Notes under the pieces: model-generated
Seen by the model: only the letters and a program-made list of their open reading frames with translations
Told to the model about the DNA's origin: nothing
The model's database searches: none
Made by a program: the position numbers and the translations under genes
Assembly (NCBI GenBank): GCA_036346375.1
Contig: CM070511.1
Span: 13,516,001-13,580,000 of the forward strand
From: Guadua angustifolia
Lineage: Eukaryota > Streptophyta > Magnoliopsida > Poales > Poaceae
Direction: 5' to 3'
Length of the DNA: 64,000 nucleotides
Part shown: positions 44,201 through 56,183 of the stretch, piece by piece
Layout of the letters: the number at the start of each line of letters is the position of its first letter
How positions within the stretch are numbered: the first letter of the stretch is position 1

Positions 44201-45054
44201 ACGCAGAGAAAAATGAGAACGAAGAAAGGCAAGGAAACTAAAGAAGCCACTAAAGCGGACGTCGCACGGAAGAAATGATTAGGAATGGAGCGGCTAGAAG
44301 CTCTTCATTGCATGGATTAGTGCGAGCAAAGGAAACGACTAACAAATTGAAATGTGCTTGCATGCATGGTAGAAAGGAAGCGTTCGTGCATGCTTAGTAG
44401 AGAAACAGATCGATAAATTGAAGCAATTTGGTAGAAAGACGTTCATGCGTGTGGAGTGATTGGCGCTTCAATGGAGATGAAACGGACGTGGAAGCTGCAT
44501 GATTAAGCTCCAAAATGTTTTAATGGCGGAAGAGAAGCGGGTTGCTCTGGACTTGCATCGAGTGAAAGAGCGATCTGATGCAGCCACGTGTGTCTTTTTT
44601 TTATTTATGGAATTTGAATAGTCTTGAGAGGAAAAGACGTTCAAGTTAAAATAGTAGAATGGTCCCACAAATCTTGGAAAAATTTTCTAAAATACTAGGG
44701 AATATTTGGAACTTAACGAAATTGGTTTCGTGATTTTTTGATATATAGATTTTCTGTAAAAATTCCTTTAGTGGATCAGACACTTGTACGGTTATTTATA
44801 AAATCGACAAACTAAATCTATAAACAAGTTTTTGAGGGTATTTGAAAGAAATATCCTTATTTTTCAGATGTTATTATTTTAAACTAAATTTGAAATTTAT
44901 ACGCACACTAAATGCATGATCTTTTGTTTTATATGATTAATTCGATAAAGCTTAAATTCTTATAAAATCAAAAAAAATTCCAAATAAATTTCAGATATTC
45001 CTAAATATTTTGAAATAACGTAAATACAGTTAAAGCAAATTTCGGGATGTTACA
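41244..45054 (-). mobile_element. Long solo LTR G (3.8 kb)
   Basis: Begins tgtcgtgccccgaattt and ends aaatttcgggatgttaca, with a perfect 5-bp duplication gtgac at 41239-41243 and 45055-45059. The outer 17 bases form an imperfect inverted repeat. A minus-strand TATA box (TATAAAAGGG) at about 43687-43697 gives the orientation. No gag or pol motif inside; the open frames within are short and unsupported. Long LTRs of 3-4 kb are known in some grass Gypsy families. A non-LTR origin is not excluded, but TG...CA plus 5 bp favours an LTR. Confidence 0.7.
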
Positions 45055-45059
45055 GTGAC

Positions 45060-45198
45060 ACAGGAAGAACAGGGAGAAGAAAATGAAGAAAATCCAAACA
45101 AGGAAGAACTAATAGTACGTGCATTTTTGTTCCTAAGCACAGCTGCCTCAATCATGAGGGCCTCACAAGATATGCACAGGGTATTTCTAATCCTAAGG
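45060..45198 (-). pseudogene. Copia E gag fragment between solo LTRs G and F
   Basis: A 139-base piece with minus-strand peptide LCISCEALMIEAAVLRNKNA. It continues into 40651-41243 when G is removed. Confidence 0.5.
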
Positions 45199-46337
45199 TG
45201 ATGCGTACGATGGCCCGATCTTCCGACAGATAGAGGTAAGTCGATTGGTGGAGACTCGACGTTGACGATCTGGCTTCCGATCAGAACCGATCCGAACCCA
45301 GCAATCGCTACACCACGGCTCCGTTGGTTATCAACCTTGCACAAACACGGTTGACCTCGCTAAGAAGGCTTATCCCTGCATGCGAATCGAGAACACAAGC
45401 AAGAACGTAGAAGAAACAATCTGAAATTGCGAATTATATTAAGCACACGAGTTGGGGTTCCACAAACCGATGAACGGCGACACTGTTCAAAGACAGAATT
45501 GATCTAAGCAAAACCCAAGTCCTAGATGAGGGTTTGGGTGGTTATTTATACTAGGGGAGCAGGAGGGGGTCGTCCAAAGCATTGGAGATCTAATACAACT
45601 CAAATTGAAAGCACCAAACCTACTTTGACTAGAGTTTGACTCGGACTGAAAAAGCAAAGTTTGGTTTTTAGCAGTTTTCGGATGCATCTGAAGGAATTTT
45701 GAGGTGTGGCCGGATCCTTTGGAAAGTAGACTCCGAGATCTTTCAAACGTGTACTCATGGGTCTCCAGAGCCCTCCAGAATCAAAAGTTATGGCACTTTA
45801 AAGTCAGTGCTGTTGGTGAGGTCGAACTGGACTCGAACTCGGACTGAAAAAGTGTTCTGAATTGTTTTGCATATTCCCATTGACTCCGAAGTCCAATTGA
45901 TCTGAAACTAGTGCCATTGGAAAGGTTGTCTTCTTAGCTTTCGATACATATGTGGATCATTGAAATCGGAGTCCGTTTGTGGCCTGGGCGACGATTTTAG
46001 TGAACACTGCTCCTGGTGGCCGAGGTAGTCGACTCCGAGATGAATTGGGACTCCGACTCCGAGATGAATTGGGACTCCAACTTGACTTGGATGCCCTCCT
46101 TGCCTCCCTCCTAGCCCTTGCTGGTTCCCAAGGCCTTCATGATCCTCTCCAAAGTTCCTAAGTACGATATAATCAATAATATCATTAGGTAGCATACCAT
46201 CCTCACAAGTATATACACGGGCACTTAGGAACAAGCTCACCTGTTGATTCAATTGCCGTGCTCGTGCTCTTGTGATGGGTCCTTGCATCACAACTGGAGA
46301 AGTCTCGGGCGTATGCATAGGAGTGATGTCCTCATCA
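45199..46337 (-). mobile_element. Solo LTR F carrying the C-terminus of a Gypsy pol ORF
   Basis: TG at 45199 and CA at 46337, flanked by the perfect duplication taagg (45194-45198 and 46338-46342). Read on the minus strand, the LTR starts TGATGAGGACATCACTCC, and an open frame begins at once (DEDITPMHTPETSP) and runs to 45908, with QGPITRARARQLNQQ and MLPNDIIDYIVL. That motif is known from C-terminal ends of Gypsy integrase polyproteins. So the original pol ORF ended inside its 3' LTR. A minus-strand TATA (ATAAATAACC) lies at about 45541-45551. Confidence 0.75.
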
Positions 46338-46342
46338 TAAGG

Positions 46343-48167
46343 GTCTAGAACTCTAGCTTCTGTCTAAGCTTGACTTGGATTTTATCCAAGCTCCTCTCAA
46401 TCTCAGCACTTCACAAGCAACTTTCTTGCGACTTAGCTAGTAAGTCCTTTACAAGTGTAGTACACTTGATATTTAATATATCGTTGTCAAGTTTTACTTG
46501 CCTATAGCCCTCACATGAGCTGACTGAGTTCTTAGAAGCATGTGATTCAAGGTCATTATTCCTAGTGGATAGCTCTCTAAGGTGAGTGATCATGGCATGA
46601 ATTTCAGACAACAGTTTAGTGAAATTTTCACGTGATGCACTAGTGTAAGCATGTAGAAAATTAGCATCTATGGGAATAGCATCAACAGAACTAGTACTAG
46701 CATTCTTCAACCTAAGACCTTCAAGCTCAAAAAGCACACTATCATGCATAGTCCTTAGGTTCTCATGCTCCACAAGCAAAGTGTCGTAAAGAGTACAATC
46801 ATCAGAGGCTCAGAAAGAATAAGATCGAAGTGAAGCTAACTCCCAAGTCAAGATACCTACTTCCTTTTCCAACTCCATACATCTAGCTCTAACTCTAACA
46901 TAAAATTTTCCTAACTTGCAGAAAGCTTCACTAAGCTGGTCATAGGATAGTACCTTGTCTGAGTTACTGTATAGCTCGGAGTCATTGATGCCATTAGTGT
47001 CCACCATGAAACACATCCCGATGTTATCACCACCTTTGTTCTTCTCTTGTGGATCATCCTTGCCCTCGTCACTCTAAGTCTCCGTGTTGGAGAGGTTGAT
47101 GGCATCGAGTGCAATAAAGACGCGGTGGAAGAGCTTCTTGTTCTTCAAGAAGTTGCAACACTTCTTCTCACACATCGGATTACTAACTGGAGGCTTCTTG
47201 TTGTGGTTCTTGTTGGTGTCATTATTATTTCCTAAACCGTTGGAGTCGTTTTTGCCTTTCTTCCGTTTGGGACAGTTAACCCTAACATGGTTGGGGCCAC
47301 CACACTCAAAGAAGGTGATTATACCACCTCTCTTTCTCTCTCTCACTCTCACCTTTTGTAGGCATGAGAAAATTTGCAAGCTAACAGGACAAGCTCATTT
47401 TCTAGAAATTTCCAACCCGTCATCGCCTAGCTCACAGAGGGCGAAAAGAGAGAAACCAATTGAAATCTCAAAAGAGGATCCAATGGGATCAGTAATTGAA
47501 GCCATCGACTGTGACTTCGTCTGGTGAGAGGTGATGTCGATCTCGTGAGTCTTGAGTCAGGAATAGAGCTTGTCAAGAGTCAAGGTTGATAAATCTGTGG
47601 TGTCCTTTATGGTGGTCACCATCATCTCCCAAACCCGAATATCAAGTGTGGTAAACAATGTCAAGAGTTCTATGAGTCAGAGTATGTGTAAGCTACTACA
47701 TGGAGATCACTCCAAATCTTTGTGAAATGATCAAAGCACTCAACAAGTGTCTCACCAGCTATTGTTCAAATTTGTTGTATTCACGCTTACATTGATCCTG
47801 TCTCACTGTCTTGATCTAGGTTGTGCCCTCATGGTAAGCATCGAGGGTTACCCAGATCTAGTGAGCAAATCATATGTGAGAGATCCTGTCATATTCATTA
47901 AGGCTAAGGCCCTGTATGATGATGTTCCTTGCCTTGGCATTAGCCTCAACAATAGCCATATTGCTTATCATGACATTTTCATCAATAGAAACCTCATAGA
48001 GAGCCTCACCTTCTACCAAATTAGGAACCCCTAGGTAGTGATGTACGACTCCATTCTTGATTTAAAAAAGGAAAATTAACTCTAGAAAAAAATAGGAGGC
48101 TTAGTGGAATACTTGTCCATCGCCACAGTTTTAGAGACTGATCAAGATCTATGGAAGAGCAAACTGT
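46343..48167 (-). pseudogene. Copia E gag, first zinc-knuckle part
   Basis: Minus-strand pieces: N-terminal gag (47530-48160) too broken to read well; zinc-knuckle-like FFECGGPNHVRVNCPKRKKG at about 47260-47320 (first Cys lost); then DKVLSYDQLSEAFCKLGKF and ELEKEVGILTWELASL (46810-47016); and a coiled part LVEHENLRTMHDSVLFELEG, then LHAYTSASRENFTKLLSEIH (46411-46779). Typical of SIRE-like gag. Confidence 0.75.
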
Positions 48168-48179
48168 GCTCTGATACCA
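48168..48179 (-). other. Primer-binding site of Copia E
   Basis: TGGTATCAGAGC on the minus strand, beside the 5' LTR. Confidence 0.9.
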
Positions 48180-48181
48180 AT

Positions 48182-49703
48182 TGAAGGACTGGAATGGCGA
48201 CCAGAGAGGGGTGAATGATCACAAATAAATTTTCCCCTACTCAAAAAAATCCAACCAAAAAACCTCATTTCATCAAGGCAAAGTGGAGAAAACAAAGTTT
48301 TAGAAATTTTAGCGAGGGCGGCACAACCACAGTTCAACCCTAGTACTACCGGATGAATAGTACCCCCAGCACTACCAGGTTGTTGTAGTGGTAGTGTCGT
48401 GCTATAGTGACTAGTAAAATCAGCACAACATCAAAATAAAAATTGATGAATCTTTTAATAGGCTGATCCAAACCCCATGAAACTTTATAGATACCTTCCT
48501 ATGAGAGTGGAGAACTTATTCCAACCTTCAATCATAAGGATTGATGTCAAAGTTAAGACATTTTTCCAATTGAAGGAAGAGTGCACAAGAACGGGCTCAA
48601 AAACAAAAACTTAGCCCTAAGATTGCTCGTGGGTTCGTAATGATCAATATGATGTAAGATGGTTTCCCATATGTTATAGCAAGCTAGAACACCAAAGATC
48701 CACCCCCTAAAAACTCAAGAACAAAGTCTACAGAAAATCCTTCTCTTTCAAGCAAAAAAGATCAGTTTCTTGCAAGAAAAAGCATAAGGTTTGCCTAGAT
48801 GATTGTGATAAATCTAAAAAAATTCATACATCAATCATTCATCATCAGCATAAGATCCACAAGTATTTAGAAGGAGAGGAGGAATATTCAAATATATGGA
48901 AAGTAAATTACAAGAATTTGAAGTGCAAAATTTAAGTACAAAATTTAAGACATAATGTAAATTCAGAATCGAGAAGATTAGAATTTCATTCCTAGAAGGA
49001 GGTTTATAAAGCCTTACAACAAGGTGGATAAAACTGAAAGGAGAACGAAAACCTCTAAAACCTCCAAGAGGAGAGTGCTACCCCAACCCCTCTATTTATA
49101 CTACTTTTGAGTCCTCCACTCATGGATGAGTTCCTTTAACCCTAAGGAACACCATCAAGAGCTAGGCTTCACTCACTCACTCATACATAGGCTAACCTGA
49201 AACCCACAAAAATACTGGGTTTTGAACGCTTTTCAATGCACACTAACTTGACCCTCTACTCTATACTCTAGACCACGATCCAATGACCCTCCTTGATCCG
49301 AATAGTTCCAAGTTAGCATCTTATCCATTCATTGTCTTCCAAGTTCATAGCTACTCTGTCTCTGGTCATCTTCCAGCAATCCTCAAATTCACTAACAAAG
49401 TTAGCACTACTGCATACTAGGGGCCGGTAGTACCGCTGGCCGACACTACCGCTCCCTAGTAGCCAGTAGTGTCACTCACGCTCAAACCTATGCGAATACC
49501 TTCTCTGAAAAATATCTGCCTCTATCTATGGGCTAGTAGTATAGCTACCCTAGTACTACTGCTTCAACGACCGTTATTGCCGCTTAGCTCATCGCAGAGA
49601 AAACACCACTCCTGGCAAATAACTACCGCCTTAGAAGGCCGGTAGCTCTACAGGGCTGGCACTACTACTCTCCTAGGCCAGTGCCTAAAATTGGGTACCA
49701 ACA
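48182..49703 (-). repeat. 5' LTR of Copia E
   Basis: The inner edge tgaaggactggaatggcg lies next to the primer-binding site. The outer edge is placed at ggtaccaaca (49703), so that the LTR starts TGTTGGTACC on the minus strand. A minus-strand TATA (TATAAATA) lies at 49093-49100. GGTAGTACCG-like palindromes lie at about 49420-49690, upstream of the TATA. LTR J at 57200-57842 is a diverged relative in plus orientation. Confidence 0.7.
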
Positions 49704-49829
49704 AGTGCCTAAAATATTATTAAGCACTTGGAGAGGTATTGGAAGCATTGGCTCAATCAAGAGAATGTTTTCATCATGTGCAAAAGGAAGCCAAGCTTGA
49801 AGACATTCACTTCAATCATGAACCAATGC

Positions 49830-52609
49830 CATCTCGGGTAACAAGTATTTAAATTGATTCTTATAGCTTATAGCCATGTGTAGGTTATATTGTTTTATTC
49901 ATGGAAATCAATTTAAATTGCTTGTTGATGTTCTTGCTCATACTTCTTAATTGAATTTATTGCAATCTTAAGCAAGTTGGGATGTGGCACATTATGGGGG
50001 AGTGCTAAATCATAATCATGTATATTACATCTCTATGTGTGCCCATATTCATATAAGTGCTAATATATTTTCAAAATCAAGTCATTTAGCCAAAAGTGAA
50101 AAATCTTAGTAATTATTACTAATCTTGTGAAAAAATAGTTGCAAAATGTATATACATGCTTTTGAAATATTTTCCAAAGGATTTGGCCTTACAAAAACTA
50201 ATTTCAAAAGAAAATGAGTTTTTAGCCCAAAATCTAGTTACTAGTATCTTGATTTGGATTTAAATTTATAATTTTCATAGAATAAATTGTAAAATGATTT
50301 TGAATATAGCTCCGAAACGAAAAACATAGAGTTGGTTATTCTTAACAATTCTTGTATTCAAAAGATTTCCAAAAGACCAATCTATCAAAAGTTATTTGAT
50401 TTTGAAACTCACCCAAAAACTATGCTTGACCTATATTAGTCACAGTCTAGCACATTGTGAGTTTCACCTCTTGGACCGGATTATTAGCCATATCTTGGTT
50501 CAAAATGGTATTTCAAACTCATACATACCAATTCCAATCAAATATCTTCTCATTTGCTTCATTTGATACTTTTTGGAATAATGTTCAAAACCATATGCAT
50601 GCGTATCCTTCATATAAGTCTCTTTGGTCAAAAGTCAAAATTTTTATTGAAAAGGCCCATATTTGTGAAAATCTTTATAAAAGTTCTCAAATATGTATTT
50701 GAAATGTTTTACAACACTTTCGGAGTAAAAATCCCTATTTTAAAAACAAAATAGCAAATTTGGCCTCAAATGGATCTTTTAGGATCTTGATTTTAGATTA
50801 AATGAAATATTTTCATAAGTTAAAATCTATTAAGTTTTTGAAAAAGTGGTCAATAAAAAACTCATAGGGTTGGTCATTTCAAGTATTTCTTTAGTTCAAA
50901 GTTTTTTTAATCGACCAACTGTTCAAAAGTTATAGCCATTTGTATTTCGCCAAAATCCTTTAATTGACCTAAAACGTCCTTTTCTTACATATTGTGGGTT
51001 TTGTTATTTCGATTGGATTTCTTTAAGTATCCTATCTTGAAATAGTATTTCTAACTCATACAAATCCATGAAAGTTTAAATCTCCATAAATTTCAAATCG
51101 GATTGCATTTTGAGCTTTTGATGCAAATTGAATTTCTCTTTATGCCTACTTAGCAAAATCCGCCATATCTTTTGAACGAAATGTTCTTTTAAGAAAATTA
51201 TTTTTGAGAAACCTTCTAAATAGTTCAAAGTTCATTTCTGGAAATTTTCAAATAATTTGGAATTTATTTAAAAAAGTTTTGACTTTTCTTTCCTTTAAGT
51301 AAAAATTATGCCTACAAAGCAAAATCTGGCATATCTTTTTATTGGAGAGTTCTTTTTGGAAAATTCTTTTTGGAAAAGTTTTTTAGGAGTCCAAAGTAGG
51401 TTTTTACACAATTTCAAATAATTTCAACTTCTTTTACAAAAGTTATGGGCTTTTCTCTCTTTGTTCAAAAGTCTGAAAATTCAGACTTTTGTATGATTTT
51501 TGGCTGATTTGTGATTTTTGTATCTCCAAATCAGGTCATAATTTGAAGGGACCACCGTTGTAAGAATTGATCTTCAATAGTTGGTCTATAATACAAAATT
51601 TTATCATATTTTTTAGACCTCATTTGAGCAGTTTTTCAGCTATCTTTTGAAGCCTATATGAAATGTCAAAATCTGAAAATCTGAAATTCTAGTTCATTGA
51701 AATCTTTGTGGTTTTCATATCTTCATATTGGCTTCAAGTTGAAAGAACCTCCCAAAACAAATCTTGAGTATTTTTAAATGTGTTAGCTCCATGACCTATC
51801 TTAGAATTCTTTTGGAGCTTGGTTATTCAAGTTTTGTATATTTGGAAGATGCTTTCTTTTTGGCTATGTCATAATATCAAGTTGACCTTGAATTGACATA
51901 TAGTGTTGATTTTTTGAGAAAATGAGCTTGTTTTAAAACAAATATCAATATTTTTTCTGAAAAGTGGTATCCTCATACAAAATGATCTTTTACAAGTGGT
52001 ATCTCCTTTAAATAATATCATTTGAAAACAATCTTTACTTGTGGTATCAATAAAAAAATGATGAGCGTTTCAAGTAGCATCTCTTTAAAATTGATATTTA
52101 CATGCTTTATGTTTTCCTCAAGAGGTATTATGAGTGATGCTTCTTTCAAAACTTTTTACAAGTGGTTTCATGAAAATTTGAAGCTCATTTGGATGTTTTC
52201 CTTGTTTAAGTGCTATTAGGCTCTCAAAGACTCCTTTTGTGAGTTTGTTTGTAAATTGAAAAGCCTAATAAAATGAGGAGAGTATTTGAATGTGTTTCAA
52301 ATATCTTTCTCGTGCTTAACTCAAAATATGGTCATGTTTCCGTTTGTTTTCTTCTTTTAGGCCATATAAAGAAAAAGTTTGCGGAATTCTTGAATCTTAT
52401 TGAAAATTCTTAATACTTACAAGTGGTATTTTATCTAAAAATTCTTGTGAACTTAAATTGGTCATATGTATTCATTTCAATCTCGTTATGACCTTATTTC
52501 CGAGAAATTCTTACCGAACTCTCTTTTTCAAAGTGGTATTTCCTTGCCCAGCTCTTCACTCTAAAAAGTCTCTTTTTTTGATTCGTTTTTCATTTTTGGT
52601 GTTTAATGC
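49830..52609. other. AT-rich non-coding internal region of Copia I
   Basis: No gene supported; open frames are short and lack motifs. Words such as 'ctcatacaaatccatgaaag' and 'aaaagttatttgattttg' recur in diverged form, which suggests old internal duplication. Confidence 0.45.
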
Positions 52610-52730
52610 CAAAAGGGGGAGAATTTGCGGGAGCTTAATATCTCATTTAGTTAAAGGGGAGTTTGGGAGAGCTTCATTTGGTTAAAGGGGAGTTTGTGGG
52701 AGCTTAATTTGGTTAAGGGTGAGAATTATT
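52610..52730 (+). repeat. Triplicated purine-rich unit before the Copia I 3' LTR
   Basis: Three units of about 32 bases follow aatgccaaaagggggagaat, each like ttggttaaaggggagtttg plus tgggagctt. Each holds a polypurine-type core. Confidence 0.65.
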
Positions 52731-52889
52731 TTTCTAAGAATCTCTCATACGCATTCTCAATTGTTAATACTTATATTGTCCAAAGACATGCTTATGTGTT
52801 CAAATAGTTTAAATTATCTCAATATGATGATTTTCATCCAAATGTGTTATTAAGCTCGGATTTGTCATTAATCACCAAAAAGGGGAGAT

Positions 52890-55800
52890 TGAAAGTTCAA
52901 GCTTCATTAATTTGGTTTTGGTGTTAATGACAAATCTAATATTGAGACTAACTCTTTTGATAATCGTAATATTGATTAGTTTCAATTGTAAATTAATGAT
53001 AAATCTTTTTATGAGACTAAGTCTTTTGTTGAGCTTAACTCTTATTAGTCTCTTTTGGATGAAAAAGATGGAAATATCAAAGGTATGCATTCGAGCTCAT
53101 ATTATATATCTTGTTGCATTCCTTGGATACAATACTTATGATCATATTGATAAATCTAAATATGAGACTAACTATTTTATTGAGTATATCCTTGATTAGT
53201 CTCATTGAAAAATAGAAAACCCAAGGTATGCACTCGTATTCATTTTATAATATCTTAATGTATATTTTGAATTCAAGTTAAAGGATGAACTCTACCATTA
53301 TTTAGACCTCAAGATGTGCATAATGTTTTCATTTCCATATATACATGAATGCACATATTTAGGGGGAGTTCATACTTTACTTTGATGTTTCAATAGTATT
53401 GATCTAATTCATTTTTCTATATCAAGGATCATTACTTTGAAACAATCCTTTGAGTACATTTAACTTGTGTAGTTGTAGTATACTCATGGCAATATAGGAT
53501 AAACTCCAAAGCAATCTCAAAAATTGAATATGCGCATATTGATTCAAGTTCAATTATTTATATACACATATTTAATGGAGTTTATTCTATTGTTAGTGGT
53601 ATTAAGAGTATTGATCCCTATTCACCACTCCATATAAATTGCATCATTACTTTTAGATTCCATCAAGATGAGTATATGAAACTTATGTAGTTAATATATA
53701 CTCATGACAATTTAAATGCAATTTAAATTGTGTTCGGTTGCCATTAAATCAACAAAGAACTGATCATGAGTTGATGGTTCACTTTGTTGATCCTAGGGCA
53801 ATCGAAAGCTCTTGAGTATAATGAAGCATTAGTTGCATTAGTGTACTCAAGACATAATTAATCTTTCAATCAATTGTTTTTGGTTGTGGTCAATCATCAA
53901 AGGAAAAGATCAAAGGATATTGGGAGCATCCATTATGTGTTAATAGAGTGCATTGATGATTGAGACAACCATGTATTTTGGACTAACACTTTCAATGAGT
54001 TTAAAGTAGGTTGAGTCCAAAAAATGAAGAATCGGGAATGAGAAGTCATCATGTGTTGATGAGCTTCAAGAAGTGCTCCTGAAGTGAAGAGAAGGTTGAT
54101 TATGTGTTGATGAACAAGAAGAAGATTTGATCCTAGAGAGAAGATGATTGGAAATCATAAAAGCTCTAAGTGGATCGCTAGAAGCAAAGGTATAACTAGT
54201 TAGGGCTAAGGATATTTTCCTAGTCTTTTACCGGTCTCGGTATTTGGATGAGAGTCCGGATTGCTAGTTAAGTGCCGTACTATTAAGAGGGGTTGAGTCT
54301 TTTGTTGCAAATAAGGGAGCTCATGCTTGCTTCTTATTGAATCTTAATCGATTTGGTTTTGCATGGAGCTAAGTTTTGCATGTGGTGCAAAAGGTGAGAG
54401 ATCATGCATCGTATTTTAGCTTGTGACTTGATCATGTGTTGATCATCACAAAGGCTAAGATAGGTTTGTGATTTGTGTTGGCAAAATATTGATTTGTTAT
54501 TTACAAATGTGGTTTGCAAATAAGCTAGAGGTTGTGGGTTTCAATCTTAAAGCATGTGTTGGCATTTGCAAATATGTTTTCCAAAGTGTCGGGATCATGT
54601 GTTGATCCTTACATGGTTAGAGGATTGATCTTATACCTTTTCAGATTATTTGCAAATGTGTTTTGCAAAATATTGGTGTTCATTTGATCTTAGAGCATGT
54701 GATTAGAATTTGCAAATATGTTTTGCAAGAATTATTTTGATCATGAGTTGATCATCACATAGCTCAGTATTTGATCTTACTGACTCTTTCTAGCTTGTAG
54801 TCATGCACTTCATCAAGTCTATGTGAGAGATTTCGAAAAATCAGATTTTAGACTTGAATGACTACATTAGAGTTTGATTTTGGTGATATTTAAAAATATC
54901 TATGGTTGCTTAAATCTTGAAAATGGGTAAAGATTGTAGCCCTCATGATAAGCTTCGCATAGAATCAAAGATCACCAAAATCAGAGTTCGGAGTAAAAAG
55001 TTATGACCATTTTAGTGGCTGAGACAGAGGTAGCACCGCCCCTACATGGGCAGAGCGGTGCTACCGGCCCTAGATGGGCGGTAGCACCGCCCGAACGGTG
55101 CTACCGGCCCTAGATGGGCGGTACTACCGGCCCAGAAGTGGTGTAAAAACTCCAGAAAGGTGTTTTTTGATTGAAATGGCCGGTGATACTGGTCCTAGAT
55201 GGGCGGTAGCACCGGGGTACTTTAGCAACGGCTAGTTTTGGTGTTTTTAATGCACGAATGTGACCGTTGGCCTAAAGGCCGGTGCTACCGGCCCTAATAG
55301 GGCGGTAGCACCGGGTTGACTGCGTTTTTGCCCTATTTTGCCCTCCAACGGCTAGTTTTCTTTGGGAGGCTATAAAAGGAGTCTTGGGGCTGACATTTGA
55401 GGGTTGCTGGAGTATTTAGGTGTTTGTAGGAGTTGTGTCCATGTGTTGCCCTCTTCTATTTGCCTTTTGAGTTAAGAGTGAGCTCTAATTGTATGTGTTA
55501 CAATTAGGAAGTGGATTGAGAGCCTCTTGTGCATGTGTTACACTTGAGGAAGCCATTGTGCGTGTGTTGCACTTGGTGATCACCGGAGTGCATGTGTTGC
55601 ACTAGGTGAAGTTTAAGCAGGAAGGCTTGGCTAGTTACTCTTGGTGTTTGCTGACACCTAGACGGCGTGGAGGCGTCGTGCGCGATGAGCTTCTCAACAA
55701 AGGTTGTAGGAAGCCCCGGCAAGTTGTGAAGGTCGGTGCTCACCTACCCGGAGCGGGAAAGAGCAATCACTAGTGGAATCGAGGCGGGTGCTCAATTCGT

Positions 55801-56183
55801 GGAGCCGGTCCAAAGTGGTTTGGGCTAGCCTCAACATGGATTATGGGAGACTGGCAAGTCTCCGAACACCACGGTAAAACATCGGTGTGTCTTTTTGTGT
55901 TTGCTTCAATTCTCTATTTGCATTGTTGCAATTTACATTCGTATGATTAAATTGCCCGATTGTCTTTATTCTTACATATTCATGTTAGAGACATAATTAG
56001 CTAGTATACTTAGTGAGCCTAGTTGACTTAGGCTTAATTGCCAAAATCTTAGTTTATCACTTCCGCATTGATTTTTGTTTAGGTTTTGACATAGGGATAA
56101 ATAGGCGAGATTTTAACTAATCATCGAAAAAAATTTTAAAGCCGCCTATTCACCCCCCTCTAGTCGGCATCCTCGATCTTACA
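52890..56183 (+). repeat. 3' LTR of Copia I (about 3.3 kb)
   Basis: Preceded by aaaaaggggaga (polypurine tract). Starts tgaaagttcaagc and ends catcctcgatcttaca, where cctattcacccccctctag is shared with the LTR ends of Copia A. TATA box (tataaaag) at 55371-55377. Just upstream, at about 55025-55320, are repeated ggtgctaccggccctagatg / ggcggtagcaccg palindromes. Internal repeats of 'ggtatgcattcg...' and 'gagactaac' words lengthen the LTR (52920-53260). Confidence 0.7.

Larger units (their letters stand above)
36837..49703 (-). mobile_element. SIRE-like Ty1/Copia retrotransposon E, 3'-truncated, with three nested solo LTRs
   Basis: Minus-strand order: 5' LTR (48182-49703), primer-binding site (48168-48179), gag with zinc knuckle 1 (46343-48167), [solo LTR F], gag (45060-45198), [solo LTR G], gag with zinc knuckle 2 (40651-41243), [solo LTR H], then protease, integrase and the first third of reverse transcriptase (36837-39105). 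The rest of RT, RNase H and the 3' LTR are gone. Removing the three solo LTRs joins the gag pieces into the usual two-knuckle order, which supports one original element. Confidence 0.75.
49704..56183 (+). mobile_element. Plus-strand Copia I: 3' internal region and LTR
   Basis: After a short pol-end-like stretch (49740-49830) follow about 3 kb of AT-rich non-coding internal DNA, then repeated purine-rich units, a polypurine tract at about 52875-52888 and a long 3' LTR. The 5' part is cut off where Copia E begins. No full coding domain is left in this segment. Confidence 0.55.
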
